Below, piece after piece: positions 1 to 8,113 of a stretch of 64,000 bases of DNA. Location of the stretch: the NCBI GenBank assembly GCA_043808325.1, contig JAZDEY010000004.1, positions 1 to 64,000 of the forward strand. The letters run 5' to 3'. Within the stretch, counting starts at the first letter, position 1; each line of letters starts with the position of its first letter. This DNA comes from JAZDEY01 sp043808325 [NCBI: Candidatus Eiseniibacteriota bacterium] (GTDB lineage: Bacteria; Arandabacterota; Arandabacteria; Arandabacterales). The notes under the pieces are model-generated. The model did no database searches, was not told where the DNA came from, and saw nothing but the letters and a program-made list of their open reading frames with translations. The position numbers were made by a program, and so were the translations under genes.

Positions 1-210
1 CCCTGACGACCCAAGAAACCCTGGAGGATGTGGCTCATGCGGCTGTCTCCTAACCCGCCCCGATCGGAATCATTTCAAATACATTTATTTGTGAGGCAAC
101 GAATACCCGTTCAGATACTTTTTTACTTGAGGCAACAGGGAACGCCAGAAGCGCACCAGCAGCACACCAGCAGCGCCCGGGAACGACCCCAAGACAAGCC
201 GGAACCGGGC
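1..210. other. Region downstream of frdA, no gene seen
   Basis: This stretch follows the frdA stop codon on the minus strand and reaches the window edge. I see no convincing coding region, RNA or T-tailed hairpin. Open frames on the plus strand here continue as antisense shadows of frdA. Confidence 0.5.
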
Positions 211-1893
211 TTAGCCCCGTCCCGCCAGAGAGACCTGGCCCTTCTGACGCTCCTTGGTCTCAGGCCTTCTGTAGTCCGGAAGCAGCATCGGCGATACACG
301 ATCTTTCGGGACACCCAGGGCCCGGAGCTCCTCATGATAGGCCCCGACATGAGCCAGGCTCAGCTTACCGAGCTTGGTCTCCTTGGCGCGCAGCGCGGCA
401 TTCCTACCGGCTCGCCTCCCGAAGACCAGAATGTCCAGGAGCGAGTTACCCATCAACCTGTTTCGGCCGTGGACCCCGCCCGATGCTTCGCCGGCAATAT
501 AAAGGTTTTCAACCTGGCTCTCGGCATCGGCATTGATCCTTACGCCGCCGTTCTGGTAGTGCTGCGTCGGATATATGAGAATCGGATCTTTGGCCATGTC
601 GATGTTGCAGCGCTTATACTGCCGGAGCATCGCCGGTAGTTCCTTCTGGATTATGCCCGGCCCGTGCTTGAGCTCGATCATCGGAGAGTCCAGCCATACC
701 CCATCCGCACCGGTCAGGGTCTTCACACCCTTGGCATGGCCGCCTTCGTCTCCGGGCTTACACTCCCGGATGATCGCCGAGGAAACCACGTCCCTGGTCT
801 CAAGTGGAAATATGAACTGCTCGCCGTCGGCATTGACAAGCTGTGCCCCGAGGCCTCTCACTTTCTCGGTCACCAGGAGTCCCTCGATCTGCGCCGGGAA
901 AATCGATCCCGTGGGATGGTACTGGATGGCGTCCATGAAGACAAAGGGCGCGCCCGCACGGTAGGCGATCACCAGACCGTCGGCAGTCGCCCCATAGTGG
1001 TTGGTTGTGGGGAAGCCCTGAACGTGGAGCCTCCCGGCGCCGCCCGTGGTGATCACGGTGGTCTTGGCGCGGCAGACAAAGTGCTCCTCGGTTTCCATAT
1101 TATAGAGGATCGCGCCGGCGCACTTGCCGCGATCATCCTTCAAGAGCTCGATCGCCGAGGTGAACTCGAGGACCTCGATTCCGCGGTTCCTCACCTCGTC
1201 CCTCAGGGTCCTCATGATCTCGGCGCCGCTATAATCGCGAGCCGCGTGCATTCGCTTGCGGGAGGTGCCGCCACCGTGGATGGTTAGGTAGGTGCCGTCC
1301 GGCCGCTTGTCGAACATGGTCCCCAAGTCCTGGAGCCAGTTCATCACAACCGGAGCGTCAAGCACCAGCTCGCGCACCAGGCTGGGGTCATTCTGGTAGC
1401 CCCCGCCACCCATCATATCGAGATAGTGCCTGGTTGGGGAGTCGTGGGCCTTGTCCGCCGCCTGGATGCCGCCCTGGGCCATCATGGTGTTGGCATCGCC
1501 CAGGCGCAACTTCGTGACGAGCAGCACCTTGGCACCGGCTTCCTGGGCCATCAGAGCCGCTGATGCGCCGGCCCCACCCCCACCGATCACGAGCACATCG
1601 ACATCAAAGTCGATCTTGGTTAGATCGAAGGCCTTGGGATCGACACGGCTATAGGCCTGAAGGACTGCCTCCACTTCCTCCGGAGTCTTCTCCCCCTTGG
1701 AAGGGCCCACCTTGATCTCCACCATCTTGCCCGCCCGGTGATCGGGGTGAAATCCTTCTAAGAGCGCGCTCTTCTGGTCGGCCGTGAGGCGTGGGAACTC
1801 CTCGGCCATTCTCCGCGTCCGCGAAGCGCTGACCTTACCGATCGCTTTGCGCAGGTATTCCGGATAGGGGTCCTGGGTTGGCTCGCCTGCCAT
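211..1893 (-). CDS. frdA: Fumarate reductase/succinate dehydrogenase-type flavoprotein subunit
   Basis: FAD-dependent subunit that would interconvert fumarate and succinate. After an unusual N-terminal extension of about 95 residues comes the dinucleotide motif VIGGGGAGASAA (about residues 103-113), then HGGGTSRKRMHAARD, the QYHPTG segment, and a C-terminal GEASGGVHGRNRLMGNS block typical of FrdA/SdhA/TfrA. At 560 aa it is of family length. The start at 1893 is preferred over 1899 because AGGAGG lies about 7 nt upstream of it. It is the last gene of the hdrCBA-frdBA operon and has no membrane-anchor gene beside it, which suggests a soluble thiol- or Hdr-linked enzyme like methanogen TfrA rather than a quinone-linked one. 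Direction and electron donor are inferred only. Confidence 0.88.
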   Translation of the reverse strand: MAGEPTQDPYPEYLRKAIGKVSASRTRRMAEEFPRLTADQKSALLEGFHPDHRAGKMVEIKVGPSKGEKTPEEVEAVLQAYSRVDPKAFDLTKIDFDVDVLVIGGGGAGASAALMAQEAGAKVLLVTKLRLGDANTMMAQGGIQAADKAHDSPTRHYLDMMGGGGYQNDPSLVRELVLDAPVVMNWLQDLGTMFDKRPDGTYLTIHGGGTSRKRMHAARDYSGAEIMRTLRDEVRNRGIEVLEFTSAIELLKDDRGKCAGAILYNMETEEHFVCRAKTTVITTGGAGRLHVQGFPTTNHYGATADGLVIAYRAGAPFVFMDAIQYHPTGSIFPAQIEGLLVTEKVRGLGAQLVNADGEQFIFPLETRDVVSSAIIRECKPGDEGGHAKGVKTLTGADGVWLDSPMIELKHGPGIIQKELPAMLRQYKRCNIDMAKDPILIYPTQHYQNGGVRINADAESQVENLYIAGEASGGVHGRNRLMGNSLLDILVFGRRAGRNAALRAKETKLGKLSLAHVGAYHEELRALGVPKDRVSPMLLPDYRRPETKERQKGQVSLAGRG

Positions 1894-1925
1894 CGTCATT
1901 CCTCCTCACCAATCACTATTGCCAG

Positions 1926-2660
1926 TCAGTCACTGATCTCGCCGGAGGACGCCGCAGCCGATTCAACAGGCTCGTCCGCATCCTCAGGCTCTATGTCTCG
2001 CTCATCGTAGAGCTTCTTCAACTCAGCGGGGCTCATCTTGACGTACCGCTCGAGCTCTTTATTGAATTTGCCCTTCTTGATCTCCTCAAGCCTCCGCTCA
2101 AGGTGCTTTGCCTTGGGCGCGACGTACTTGCCGTAGAGCCTCCGGCTAAGCTCACCCACGTAATATTGCACCGTATCGCCGGGGCACCGGCTCGCGCACA
2201 GCCCGCACATGATGCAGTCGAACGAGAGATCGGCGGCCCGAGCGATGTCTCCGCGCATTGCCGCGGCCATATACTGCATCACCTCGATGTCCTGAGGACA
2301 GACCTTGCGGCACGTGTTGCACTGGAGGCACTTCATGAGCTCAGGATAGTTCTGTACCAACGAATCCAGTGAGGGTGTCAGTTTCTCCAGATCGTACAGG
2401 CTCTTGTGCGCGGGGTAGAAAGGTATCTGGGTAAGATGCATGCCGTCCTCGACCACGGTCTGGCAGGCCAGGGCGACTCTCAATTTGTACTCGCCTTCCT
2501 TCCGGTAGACCGTTCCGCACGCGCCGCAGAAGCCGCCGCGGCAACCGCAACCCCTCAGGAGTCTGAGGCCGGCGTATTCAAGAGCCTTCTGGATCGTAAG
2601 CCCCTCAGGCACTTCATACTGCTTGCCCATTATGTAGATCTTGACCATCTTCCCCGGCAT
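1926..2660 (-). CDS. frdB: Fumarate reductase iron-sulfur subunit
   Basis: Electron-transfer subunit partnering the flavoprotein. It has an N-terminal plant-type [2Fe-2S] domain (RGCGCRGGFCGACG, about residues 37-49, with a further Cys at VALACQ) and two [4Fe-4S] motifs (CLQCNTCRKVCP near 111-122, CIMCGLCASRCPG near 149-161), followed by a charged C-terminal tail. It matches the N-terminal half of archaeal TfrB but lacks TfrB's fused CCG domains; those are supplied here by the separate hdrB. A GTG at 2687 is possible, but AAGGAG/AAGGA directly precedes the ATG at 2660. It sits between hdrA and frdA with short spacing, so co-transcription is likely. Confidence 0.87.
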   Translation of the reverse strand: MPGKMVKIYIMGKQYEVPEGLTIQKALEYAGLRLLRGCGCRGGFCGACGTVYRKEGEYKLRVALACQTVVEDGMHLTQIPFYPAHKSLYDLEKLTPSLDSLVQNYPELMKCLQCNTCRKVCPQDIEVMQYMAAAMRGDIARAADLSFDCIMCGLCASRCPGDTVQYYVGELSRRLYGKYVAPKAKHLERRLEEIKKGKFNKELERYVKMSPAELKKLYDERDIEPEDADEPVESAAASSGEISD

Positions 2661-2690
2661 AGCATCCTTCTCCTTACTACGCGCCACCGC

Positions 2691-4685
2691 CTACCTCGCC
2701 TTCTCCGACCCTTGCGCCTCCAAAGGCTGGAGCTTCTCGGCGAGAGTCGCATCGACCATGCTTATAAGCTGTTCGTCCGTGAGATTCCTCTGCTGGGCGG
2801 CACCGGTCGGGCACGCCGCGCTGCACGCGCCGCAGCCCTCGCACAGCACCTCTATCACCTTTACCTTTTTTCTGTCGACGTCGAGCTCCCGGGCTTTGAA
2901 GGGACAGACCCCCACGCACACCCCACAGCCGCTGCAGCTGTCCTCCTCGACCCCCGCGATCATCGGATCGTGATACACCACGTCGGTGGAGAAGAGCGAG
3001 ACCACTTTGCTCGCGGCGGCACTTGCCTGGGCGACCGCCTCGGGAATATCCTTGGGCGCCTGGCCTGCTCCCGCCAGATAGAACCCGGCCGTTATGCTCT
3101 CAACCGGGCGCAACTTGGGATGTACCTCGGAGAGGAACCCGTTGGCGTCGATCTGAATCTTGAGCTTGCGCGCAAGCTCCGAGGTGCCTTCGCTCGGCAC
3201 CATCGGAGATGCCAGGACCACCAGGTCGGCAACGATCTCGATCTTCTTGCCCGCGAGAGTATCCGATCCCCAGACCACAACCTTGTCCCCATCCTGGAAG
3301 ATCCGGGACACCTTGCCCCTCAAGTAAACCGTGCCGTCCTCCTCCACCCCTCGCTGATAGAACTCCTCGTAGCCCTTGCCGCCGGCCCGTACATCAATAT
3401 AGAAAACGTAGGCCTGGCCGTCGGGGACCTTGTGCTTGTAGAGCATCGCGTGCTTGGCGGTATACATGCAGCATATCTTGGAACAATAGGCCTTGCCGCG
3501 CTCGGTATCCCGGGAGCCCGCGCACTGGACGAATACCACTTCCTTGGGAATCTTGCCGTCCGAGGGTCTTCTCACCACGCCCTGCGTCGGCCCCGAGGCC
3601 GAAAGCAGCCGCTCAAAGTGAAGGCCGTCTATGATGTCCACCGTCCTGCCGTTGCCGTATTCCTTGATATCCTCGATCGGATAGAGGTCAAAGCCGGTCG
3701 CCACCACCACCGCCCCGACGATCTCCTCTACGATCTCGGGTTCCATGTCGTAGTTTATGGCCTTGGGTTCGCAGACCTGGCTACACTTCTCGCAGGCCAG
3801 CGGGAATAGCCCCAGACATGCCTTCATATCCAGCGTGTAGGTCGCCGGCACCGCCTGGGGAAATGGGACATAGATCGCATGCCTGGAGCTCAGGCCCTGG
3901 TCGAACTCGTTGGGCACAACCACCGGGCAGACCTTGGAACATTCCCCGCAACTGTTGCACAGGTCTTCCTTGATATATCTGGGTTTCTTCAGGATCTTCA
4001 CGTTGAAATTGCCGAGGAAACCGCTCAGGTCGATCACTTCGCCATAGGTCATCAGCCTGATCTTGGGGTGGCGGCTCACCTCGACCATCTTGGGAGTCAG
4101 AATGCACTGGGAGCAATCCAGCGTGGGAAACGTCTCCGAAAGCTGGGCCATGTGCCCGCCGATCGACGGCGACCTCTCCACCAGCAGCACCTCGTAGCCG
4201 CTGTTGGCGATATCAAGCGCCGCCTGGATGCCGGCAATGCCTGCCCCCACGACAAGCGCCTTCTTATGGAGCGGAGCCGTAATCGGAATCAGGTCCTCAT
4301 TGCGCTTCACCTTCTCGACCATTCCGCGGATTATGGTGATCGCCTTATCAGTCGCATCCTGCTTGTCCTCATGGACCCAACTGCACTGCTCCCGGATGTT
4401 GGCCATCTCGCACTGATAGGGATTGAGACCGGCGATCTCGACGGTCTTGCGGAAGGTCGGCTCGTGAAGACTGGGCGTGCATGCACTCACCACCACCGCG
4501 TCCAGCTTGTGATCGCGCACAGCCTTCTGAATCATGTTCTGGCCGGGATCGGAGCAAAGGTACTTATAGTCCTCGGCATGGACCACGCCGGGGAACCTCT
4601 TCGCGGCCTCGACAACCCTGCCCACATCCACCGTGCTTGCGATGTTGGAGCCGCACCAACAAACGAAAACTCCAATCCGTTTCAT
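2691..4685 (-). CDS. hdrA: HdrA-like flavin and iron-sulfur subunit
   Basis: Full-length HdrA-type subunit (664 aa), the flavin protein that performs electron bifurcation in characterised heterodisulfide reductases. Visible are an N-terminal CWCGSN motif, the FAD-binding VVGAGIAGIQAA (residues 145-156), CSQC near 191, an inserted ferredoxin motif CNSCGECSKVC (243-253) and two C-terminal [4Fe-4S] motifs (CSGCGVCVGVCP near 584, CEGCGACSAACP near 615). ATG at 4685 has GAGGT about 8 nt upstream. No Mvh hydrogenase, FloxABCD/NuoEF-like or MvhD gene is adjacent, so the electron input is unknown. The gene context with frdBA implies electrons are exchanged with the fumarate/succinate couple. Confidence 0.88.
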   Translation of the reverse strand: MKRIGVFVCWCGSNIASTVDVGRVVEAAKRFPGVVHAEDYKYLCSDPGQNMIQKAVRDHKLDAVVVSACTPSLHEPTFRKTVEIAGLNPYQCEMANIREQCSWVHEDKQDATDKAITIIRGMVEKVKRNEDLIPITAPLHKKALVVGAGIAGIQAALDIANSGYEVLLVERSPSIGGHMAQLSETFPTLDCSQCILTPKMVEVSRHPKIRLMTYGEVIDLSGFLGNFNVKILKKPRYIKEDLCNSCGECSKVCPVVVPNEFDQGLSSRHAIYVPFPQAVPATYTLDMKACLGLFPLACEKCSQVCEPKAINYDMEPEIVEEIVGAVVVATGFDLYPIEDIKEYGNGRTVDIIDGLHFERLLSASGPTQGVVRRPSDGKIPKEVVFVQCAGSRDTERGKAYCSKICCMYTAKHAMLYKHKVPDGQAYVFYIDVRAGGKGYEEFYQRGVEEDGTVYLRGKVSRIFQDGDKVVVWGSDTLAGKKIEIVADLVVLASPMVPSEGTSELARKLKIQIDANGFLSEVHPKLRPVESITAGFYLAGAGQAPKDIPEAVAQASAAASKVVSLFSTDVVYHDPMIAGVEEDSCSGCGVCVGVCPFKARELDVDRKKVKVIEVLCEGCGACSAACPTGAAQQRNLTDEQLISMVDATLAEKLQPLEAQGSEKAR

Positions 4686-4701
4686 ATGACTACCTCACGC
4701 G

Positions 4702-5619
4702 TCACGCTGTAATCTTGGCGCTGACAACGCCTGACGGATCGACATAATGGTGCTCCCTGTCAAGAGCATACTTGGCCGCATCAAGCCCCAGGGCAACTGC
4801 GAGGAGCTGCGTGAAATACACTATGGGGATCTGCTTGAAGCTGTAGTGCCGCTTCGCAATTGCCTCCTGGGCCCAATCCAGATTGTACTGGCAGAGGGGG
4901 CAGGAAAGCACGACCAGATCGGCACCCCGTCTCACGGCCGCATCCAGAATGGTATACGAGCACTCGCCGACGGCGCCCCGGGCAGGATCACTCGCCCCAC
5001 CCGACGCGCGGGTCTCCAGATCGGTGCAGACCGTGAGGAAGGCTCCGCAGCACTCGACCTTGTGAGGAAAATCAAGCACCTCGCAGCCTATCGTCTCGAG
5101 TAGGTTATCCATCATCATGGGAGACTCGGGATCGTCAAACTGGAGCTCCTCGTGGGGCCGGAGCATCTGACAGCCGTAATAGGGAACGACCTTGAGGTTG
5201 CCGAGGTCCCGCTTCACCTGCTTGGAGACCTTGTCAAAACCGACCTCGTCCCGCAGGAACTCCAGGTAGTGCAGCACCGTCACGTCACCTTGATAGTCCA
5301 TCTCGATGAACTCGGTGATCTTCTTCAGCTTCTCCCGGTCGTGTGTGACCGCGTAGTTGGCACGCTTCAGGACGTTATAACAGCCGGCGCAAACGGTCAC
5401 AACCTTGGTCCCGAGCTTCCGGGCATTGGCCAGTATCCTCACCGGGGCAGCCAGGGCCATCACATTGTCCTGCACCAGGGAAAAGGTCGCGCCGCAACAG
5501 GTCCAGTCCGGTATCTCCTCGAGTTCGTAACCCAAAACCTGGGCCGTATCCTTTACGGAGTCATCCAGACCGATCGCCTTGGTCTTGAGCGTACAACCGG
5601 GAAAGTAACCTATCTTCAT
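4702..5619 (-). CDS. hdrB: HdrB-like CCG-domain subunit
   Basis: Contains two cysteine-rich CCG domains that in methanogen HdrB hold noncubane [4Fe-4S] clusters and reduce the heterodisulfide. Key segments are YFPGCT at the N-terminus, DWTCCGATF, YYGCQMLRP, KVECCGAF and CPLCQYN. The length of about 305 aa fits the family. The ATG at 5619 is chosen because GGAGGT lies 6 nt upstream; an ATG at 5622 is adjacent. It follows hdrC by about 25 nt and precedes hdrA. Because bacteria generally lack CoM/CoB, the substrate is probably another disulfide or an internal carrier, which is inference. Confidence 0.87.
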   Translation of the reverse strand: MKIGYFPGCTLKTKAIGLDDSVKDTAQVLGYELEEIPDWTCCGATFSLVQDNVMALAAPVRILANARKLGTKVVTVCAGCYNVLKRANYAVTHDREKLKKITEFIEMDYQGDVTVLHYLEFLRDEVGFDKVSKQVKRDLGNLKVVPYYGCQMLRPHEELQFDDPESPMMMDNLLETIGCEVLDFPHKVECCGAFLTVCTDLETRASGGASDPARGAVGECSYTILDAAVRRGADLVVLSCPLCQYNLDWAQEAIAKRHYSFKQIPIVYFTQLLAVALGLDAAKYALDREHHYVDPSGVVSAKITA

Positions 5620-5644
5620 CATGACCTCCGGGGACACCGGCTGC

Positions 5645-6064
5645 CTATCCGGTCAACTTTCTCAAGCCGCTGACCAAGGCCTGCTGGGGCAATCTCGCAA
5701 GGGTTTCCTTGGAGATCTCCTCAAGCTTGATCCGATCCTCGGCGCCGGGTCTAAGTTTGATTGCCCGCAAGGCCTCCATAACCTTGGCAAGATCGACGCC
5801 CCTCGGGCACCTTGCATGGCAGGCAAGGCAAGAGGCGCAGACCCACATTGTGTTGGAGGCAAGGACATCTTCCTCAAGGCCCAGCTGCACCAGCCTGATA
5901 ACCTGGTTGGGAAGGTCCTTCATCGCAAATGTCAGCGGGCAGCCGGCAGAGCACCTGCCGCACTGATAGCAGGTGTGCACGTTCTGGCCGCTTATCTCAT
6001 TGACACGCTTGACGAACTCGCTCCCAACCTTCTTTCTGGAGAGCCTTATTTGTGTATCGCTCAT
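5645..6064 (-). CDS. hdrC: HdrC-like ferredoxin subunit
   Basis: Small electron-transfer subunit with two [4Fe-4S] motifs, CYQCGRCSAGCP (about residues 32-43) and CASCLACHARCP (about 76-87), as in HdrC that wires HdrA to HdrB. First gene of the minus-strand operon. The ATG at 6064 is preferred to 6073 because GGAG sits about 9 nt upstream of the former and abuts the latter. It is divergent from tolQ across about 250 bp holding promoter-like sequences for both directions. Confidence 0.85.
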   Translation of the reverse strand: MSDTQIRLSRKKVGSEFVKRVNEISGQNVHTCYQCGRCSAGCPLTFAMKDLPNQVIRLVQLGLEEDVLASNTMWVCASCLACHARCPRGVDLAKVMEALRAIKLRPGAEDRIKLEEISKETLARLPQQALVSGLRKLTG

Positions 6065-6120
6065 CTTCAGCATCTCCGATCACAGTGCCTGAACCCAAAA
6101 TTGACAAAACGGTTCACGCA

Positions 6121-6150
6121 AACCTACCATGCGCCAGGCTCCTGTGTCAA
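6121..6150 (-). promoter_or_regulatory. Predicted promoter of hdrCBA-frdBA
   Basis: On the minus strand a perfect TTGACA (6145-6150) is followed after 18 nt by TAGGTT (6121-6126, a weak -10), about 50-60 nt ahead of hdrC. Assigned by eye; the weak -10 lowers confidence. Confidence 0.4.
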
Positions 6151-6221
6151 TACGTTTGTCCCCTCTGTTTGGATGCAGCCTCCCGCGGCGAGTTCTGCCT
6201 CCCAGGCTCTCGGGATTTGCC

Positions 6222-6251
6222 TTGACAATCCTGAAAGTTATTCATTATGGT
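6222..6251 (+). promoter_or_regulatory. Predicted promoter of tol-pal operon
   Basis: Perfect TTGACA (6222-6227), 18-nt spacer, TATGGT (6246-6251, 4 of 6). The transcript would begin about 60 nt before tolQ. Confidence 0.5.
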
Positions 6252-6319
6252 ACACATAGCCCTTCGAAGCGGCGCCGGCATATGGGTAGGCAGAACCATG
6301 GAGAAAGGTACCGGCGACG

Positions 6320-7042
6320 ATGCTCACCTTTGGTGTGTTACTTAAGATCAATGTCGGCGACATGATTGTCGGTTCAGGCACCGTCGGCGGGACGGTGCTC
6401 GCCGTGATCACCGTCCTCTCGATAATCTCCTGGGCCATAACGATCGATAAGGCCAGAGTGTTCCGGCGAGGTTCCCGCCAGACCAAGAGTTTCTTGCGGA
6501 TACTGCCTCGCGATTTCTCGGTCCTCGAGGCGAACTACCACGTGAGAGGCACCCAACACTCAGGTCTGGCCCACCTGCTCAATGAAGCCGCCCTGTCAGT
6601 GAAAAGTGACCTCGCGCTGGTGAAGACCGCCAATGACGCCGACATTCCAGCGATTGTCGGCTCCGCAAAGGCCGCCATGGAGAGAGCGTCGGTCGAGGTC
6701 ACCCAGTCGATGGAAAGCCGGATCATTTTTCTTGCGACCGCGGCCGGCATAGCGCCTTTCCTCGGGCTCTTTGGAACCATCTGGGGAATCATGCTTTCCT
6801 TCATGAGCATGGGTGACATGGGGTCGACAAGCCTCACCGTCGTGGGCCCCGGAGTCGCGACTGCGCTCATTGCCACCATATTCGGGCTCGGTGCGGCAAT
6901 CCCCGCCCTGGTCGCCTACAATTACTTCGTCAACGTGGTGAGGCGCGAGAACGGCGCAATGCAGGCTTTTGCGCTGCGGGTGGCTGAAAACCTGACCAGG
7001 GAGCTCCAGAGTGAATTACACTCCTCCAAGATCTCTGTCTGA
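6320..7042 (+). CDS. tolQ: TolQ/ExbB-family proton channel
   Basis: Inner-membrane MotA/TolQ/ExbB-type subunit that with TolR harvests proton-motive force for outer-membrane constriction during division. 240 aa, with one N-terminal membrane segment (about residues 17-40) and two C-terminal ones around FLATAAGIAPFLGLFGTIWG and the TALIATIFGLGAAIPALVAYN region. The latter segments carry the small-residue helix pattern typical of the channel. The start at 6320 has GAGAAAGG upstream. First gene of tolQRAB-pal-cpoB, and tolR begins inside its 3' end. Confidence 0.9.
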   Translation: MLTFGVLLKINVGDMIVGSGTVGGTVLAVITVLSIISWAITIDKARVFRRGSRQTKSFLRILPRDFSVLEANYHVRGTQHSGLAHLLNEAALSVKSDLALVKTANDADIPAIVGSAKAAMERASVEVTQSMESRIIFLATAAGIAPFLGLFGTIWGIMLSFMSMGDMGSTSLTVVGPGVATALIATIFGLGAAIPALVAYNYFVNVVRRENGAMQAFALRVAENLTRELQSELHSSKISV

Positions 7043-7418
7043 CATCAACATCACCAACCTGGTGGATGTGATACTGGTGCTCCTCATAATCTTCATGATA
7101 ACCTCTCCCCTGATGCAGATGGGTGTCCAGGTGAATTTGCCTAAGGCATCCACCAACGTGATCGATACCAAGGCTAATCTCACCGTCACCGTCAGGAAGG
7201 ATGCGACCCTCTATGTCGAAGACCAGGTGGTTCCCCTGACGGCCCTGTCGGCCGAGCTCACCAAGGCACTCAAGAACGGCAAGAAGGGCGTCTTGATCCG
7301 GGCCGACAAGGAGGTTTCCTACGGCGCGGTGATCAAGGTGCTTGATGTCGCGAGAAAGGCGGGCATTCAGGATGTCGGGCTGGTCACGGAGCTCGACCAA
7401 GAGGCCAAGAGGAAGTGA
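7011..7418 (+). CDS. tolR: TolR/ExbD-family protein
   Basis: Single-pass inner-membrane partner of TolQ. The N-terminal anchor includes the proton-path aspartate in LVDVILVLLIIFMI (Asp near residue 18), followed by a periplasmic ExbD fold of about 100 residues. It starts at a GTG (7011) with GGGAG upstream and overlaps tolQ by 32 nt, which suggests translational coupling. 135 aa is normal. Confidence 0.9.
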   Translation: MNYTPPRSLSDINITNLVDVILVLLIIFMITSPLMQMGVQVNLPKASTNVIDTKANLTVTVRKDATLYVEDQVVPLTALSAELTKALKNGKKGVLIRADKEVSYGAVIKVLDVARKAGIQDVGLVTELDQEAKRK

Positions 7419-8095
7419 AGTATACCCTTGCAGTTTCGGCGATCGCTCACGTGCTCTTTCTCACTATAGTTGTGGTCCCTGCCTACCGGGGAAGTAACAT
7501 CGACTCGAGCCAGATTATAAACGTGAATCTGGTGGGGGGTGGAGGCGCAGCCGCGAAGAGCGTATCGCAAGTGGCCGCCCCTGCCGACAAAGAACCTGAG
7601 CCGGCCAAACCGGATCAATCGAAGATGGCCTATAAGCCATCAAAGCCTTCAAGTAAGAAGGATACCAAGAAGCAGACCAAGTCCTCTCCGGGCAAGGCGA
7701 CGGGGACTGCCGCAGCCAAGGCCGGCACGGGCCAGAAGGGTTCAGGCTCGGGGTCGGGATCGGGCTCGGGCATAGGCTCGGGCACGCTCACGCTCGATGA
7801 CCGGGATTTCAGATTCGCATACTATCTGGAGGTTCTCAGGGAAAGGATCGGCTACAATTGGGCGCCGCCGGCCCTCTTTGGTTCACCGTCAGAGGTTGTA
7901 GCCACCGTCTATTTCAAGATATCGCGCGATGGGACGGTCAGCGATCAGAAGATTGAGAAGACTTCAAGCTACGAGATATTCGATAGATCTGCGCTCCGCG
8001 CCGTCAAACTCTCAGATCCCCTTCCCCCCCTGCCGGCAGGCTTCAAGGGTAAGTCTCTCGGAGTCCACTTTGAGTTTCAGCACACACCAGGATAG
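7415..8095 (+). CDS. tolA: TolA/TonB-like periplasm-spanning protein
   Basis: One N-terminal membrane helix (residues 4-22), a Lys/Pro/Ala-rich linker with a Gly-Ser run (GSGSGSGSGIGSG near 108-120), and a C-terminal TonB-type domain of about 95 residues (YYLEVLRERIGYNW onwards). It would link TolQR in the inner membrane to Pal/TolB. At 226 aa it is short beside enterobacterial TolA (about 420) and lacks a long helical domain II, as in many non-proteobacterial versions. The GTG start at 7415 overlaps the tolR stop. Assignment rests on position plus the TonB_C-like domain. Confidence 0.8.
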   Translation: MKYTLAVSAIAHVLFLTIVVVPAYRGSNIDSSQIINVNLVGGGGAAAKSVSQVAAPADKEPEPAKPDQSKMAYKPSKPSSKKDTKKQTKSSPGKATGTAAAKAGTGQKGSGSGSGSGSGIGSGTLTLDDRDFRFAYYLEVLRERIGYNWAPPALFGSPSEVVATVYFKISRDGTVSDQKIEKTSSYEIFDRSALRAVKLSDPLPPLPAGFKGKSLGVHFEFQHTPG

Positions 8096-8113
8096 GTGAG
8101 GATGCAAGCCGTA

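Noticed and set aside
2406-3809. Plus-strand 467-codon open frame
   Set aside because: Antisense to hdrA and frdB, which have clear domains. High GC creates long open frames on the opposite strand.
7738-7790. Tandem GGCTCG-type repeat suggesting a CRISPR or satellite
   Set aside because: It encodes the Gly-Ser linker of TolA in frame. Unit is too short and there are no spacers.
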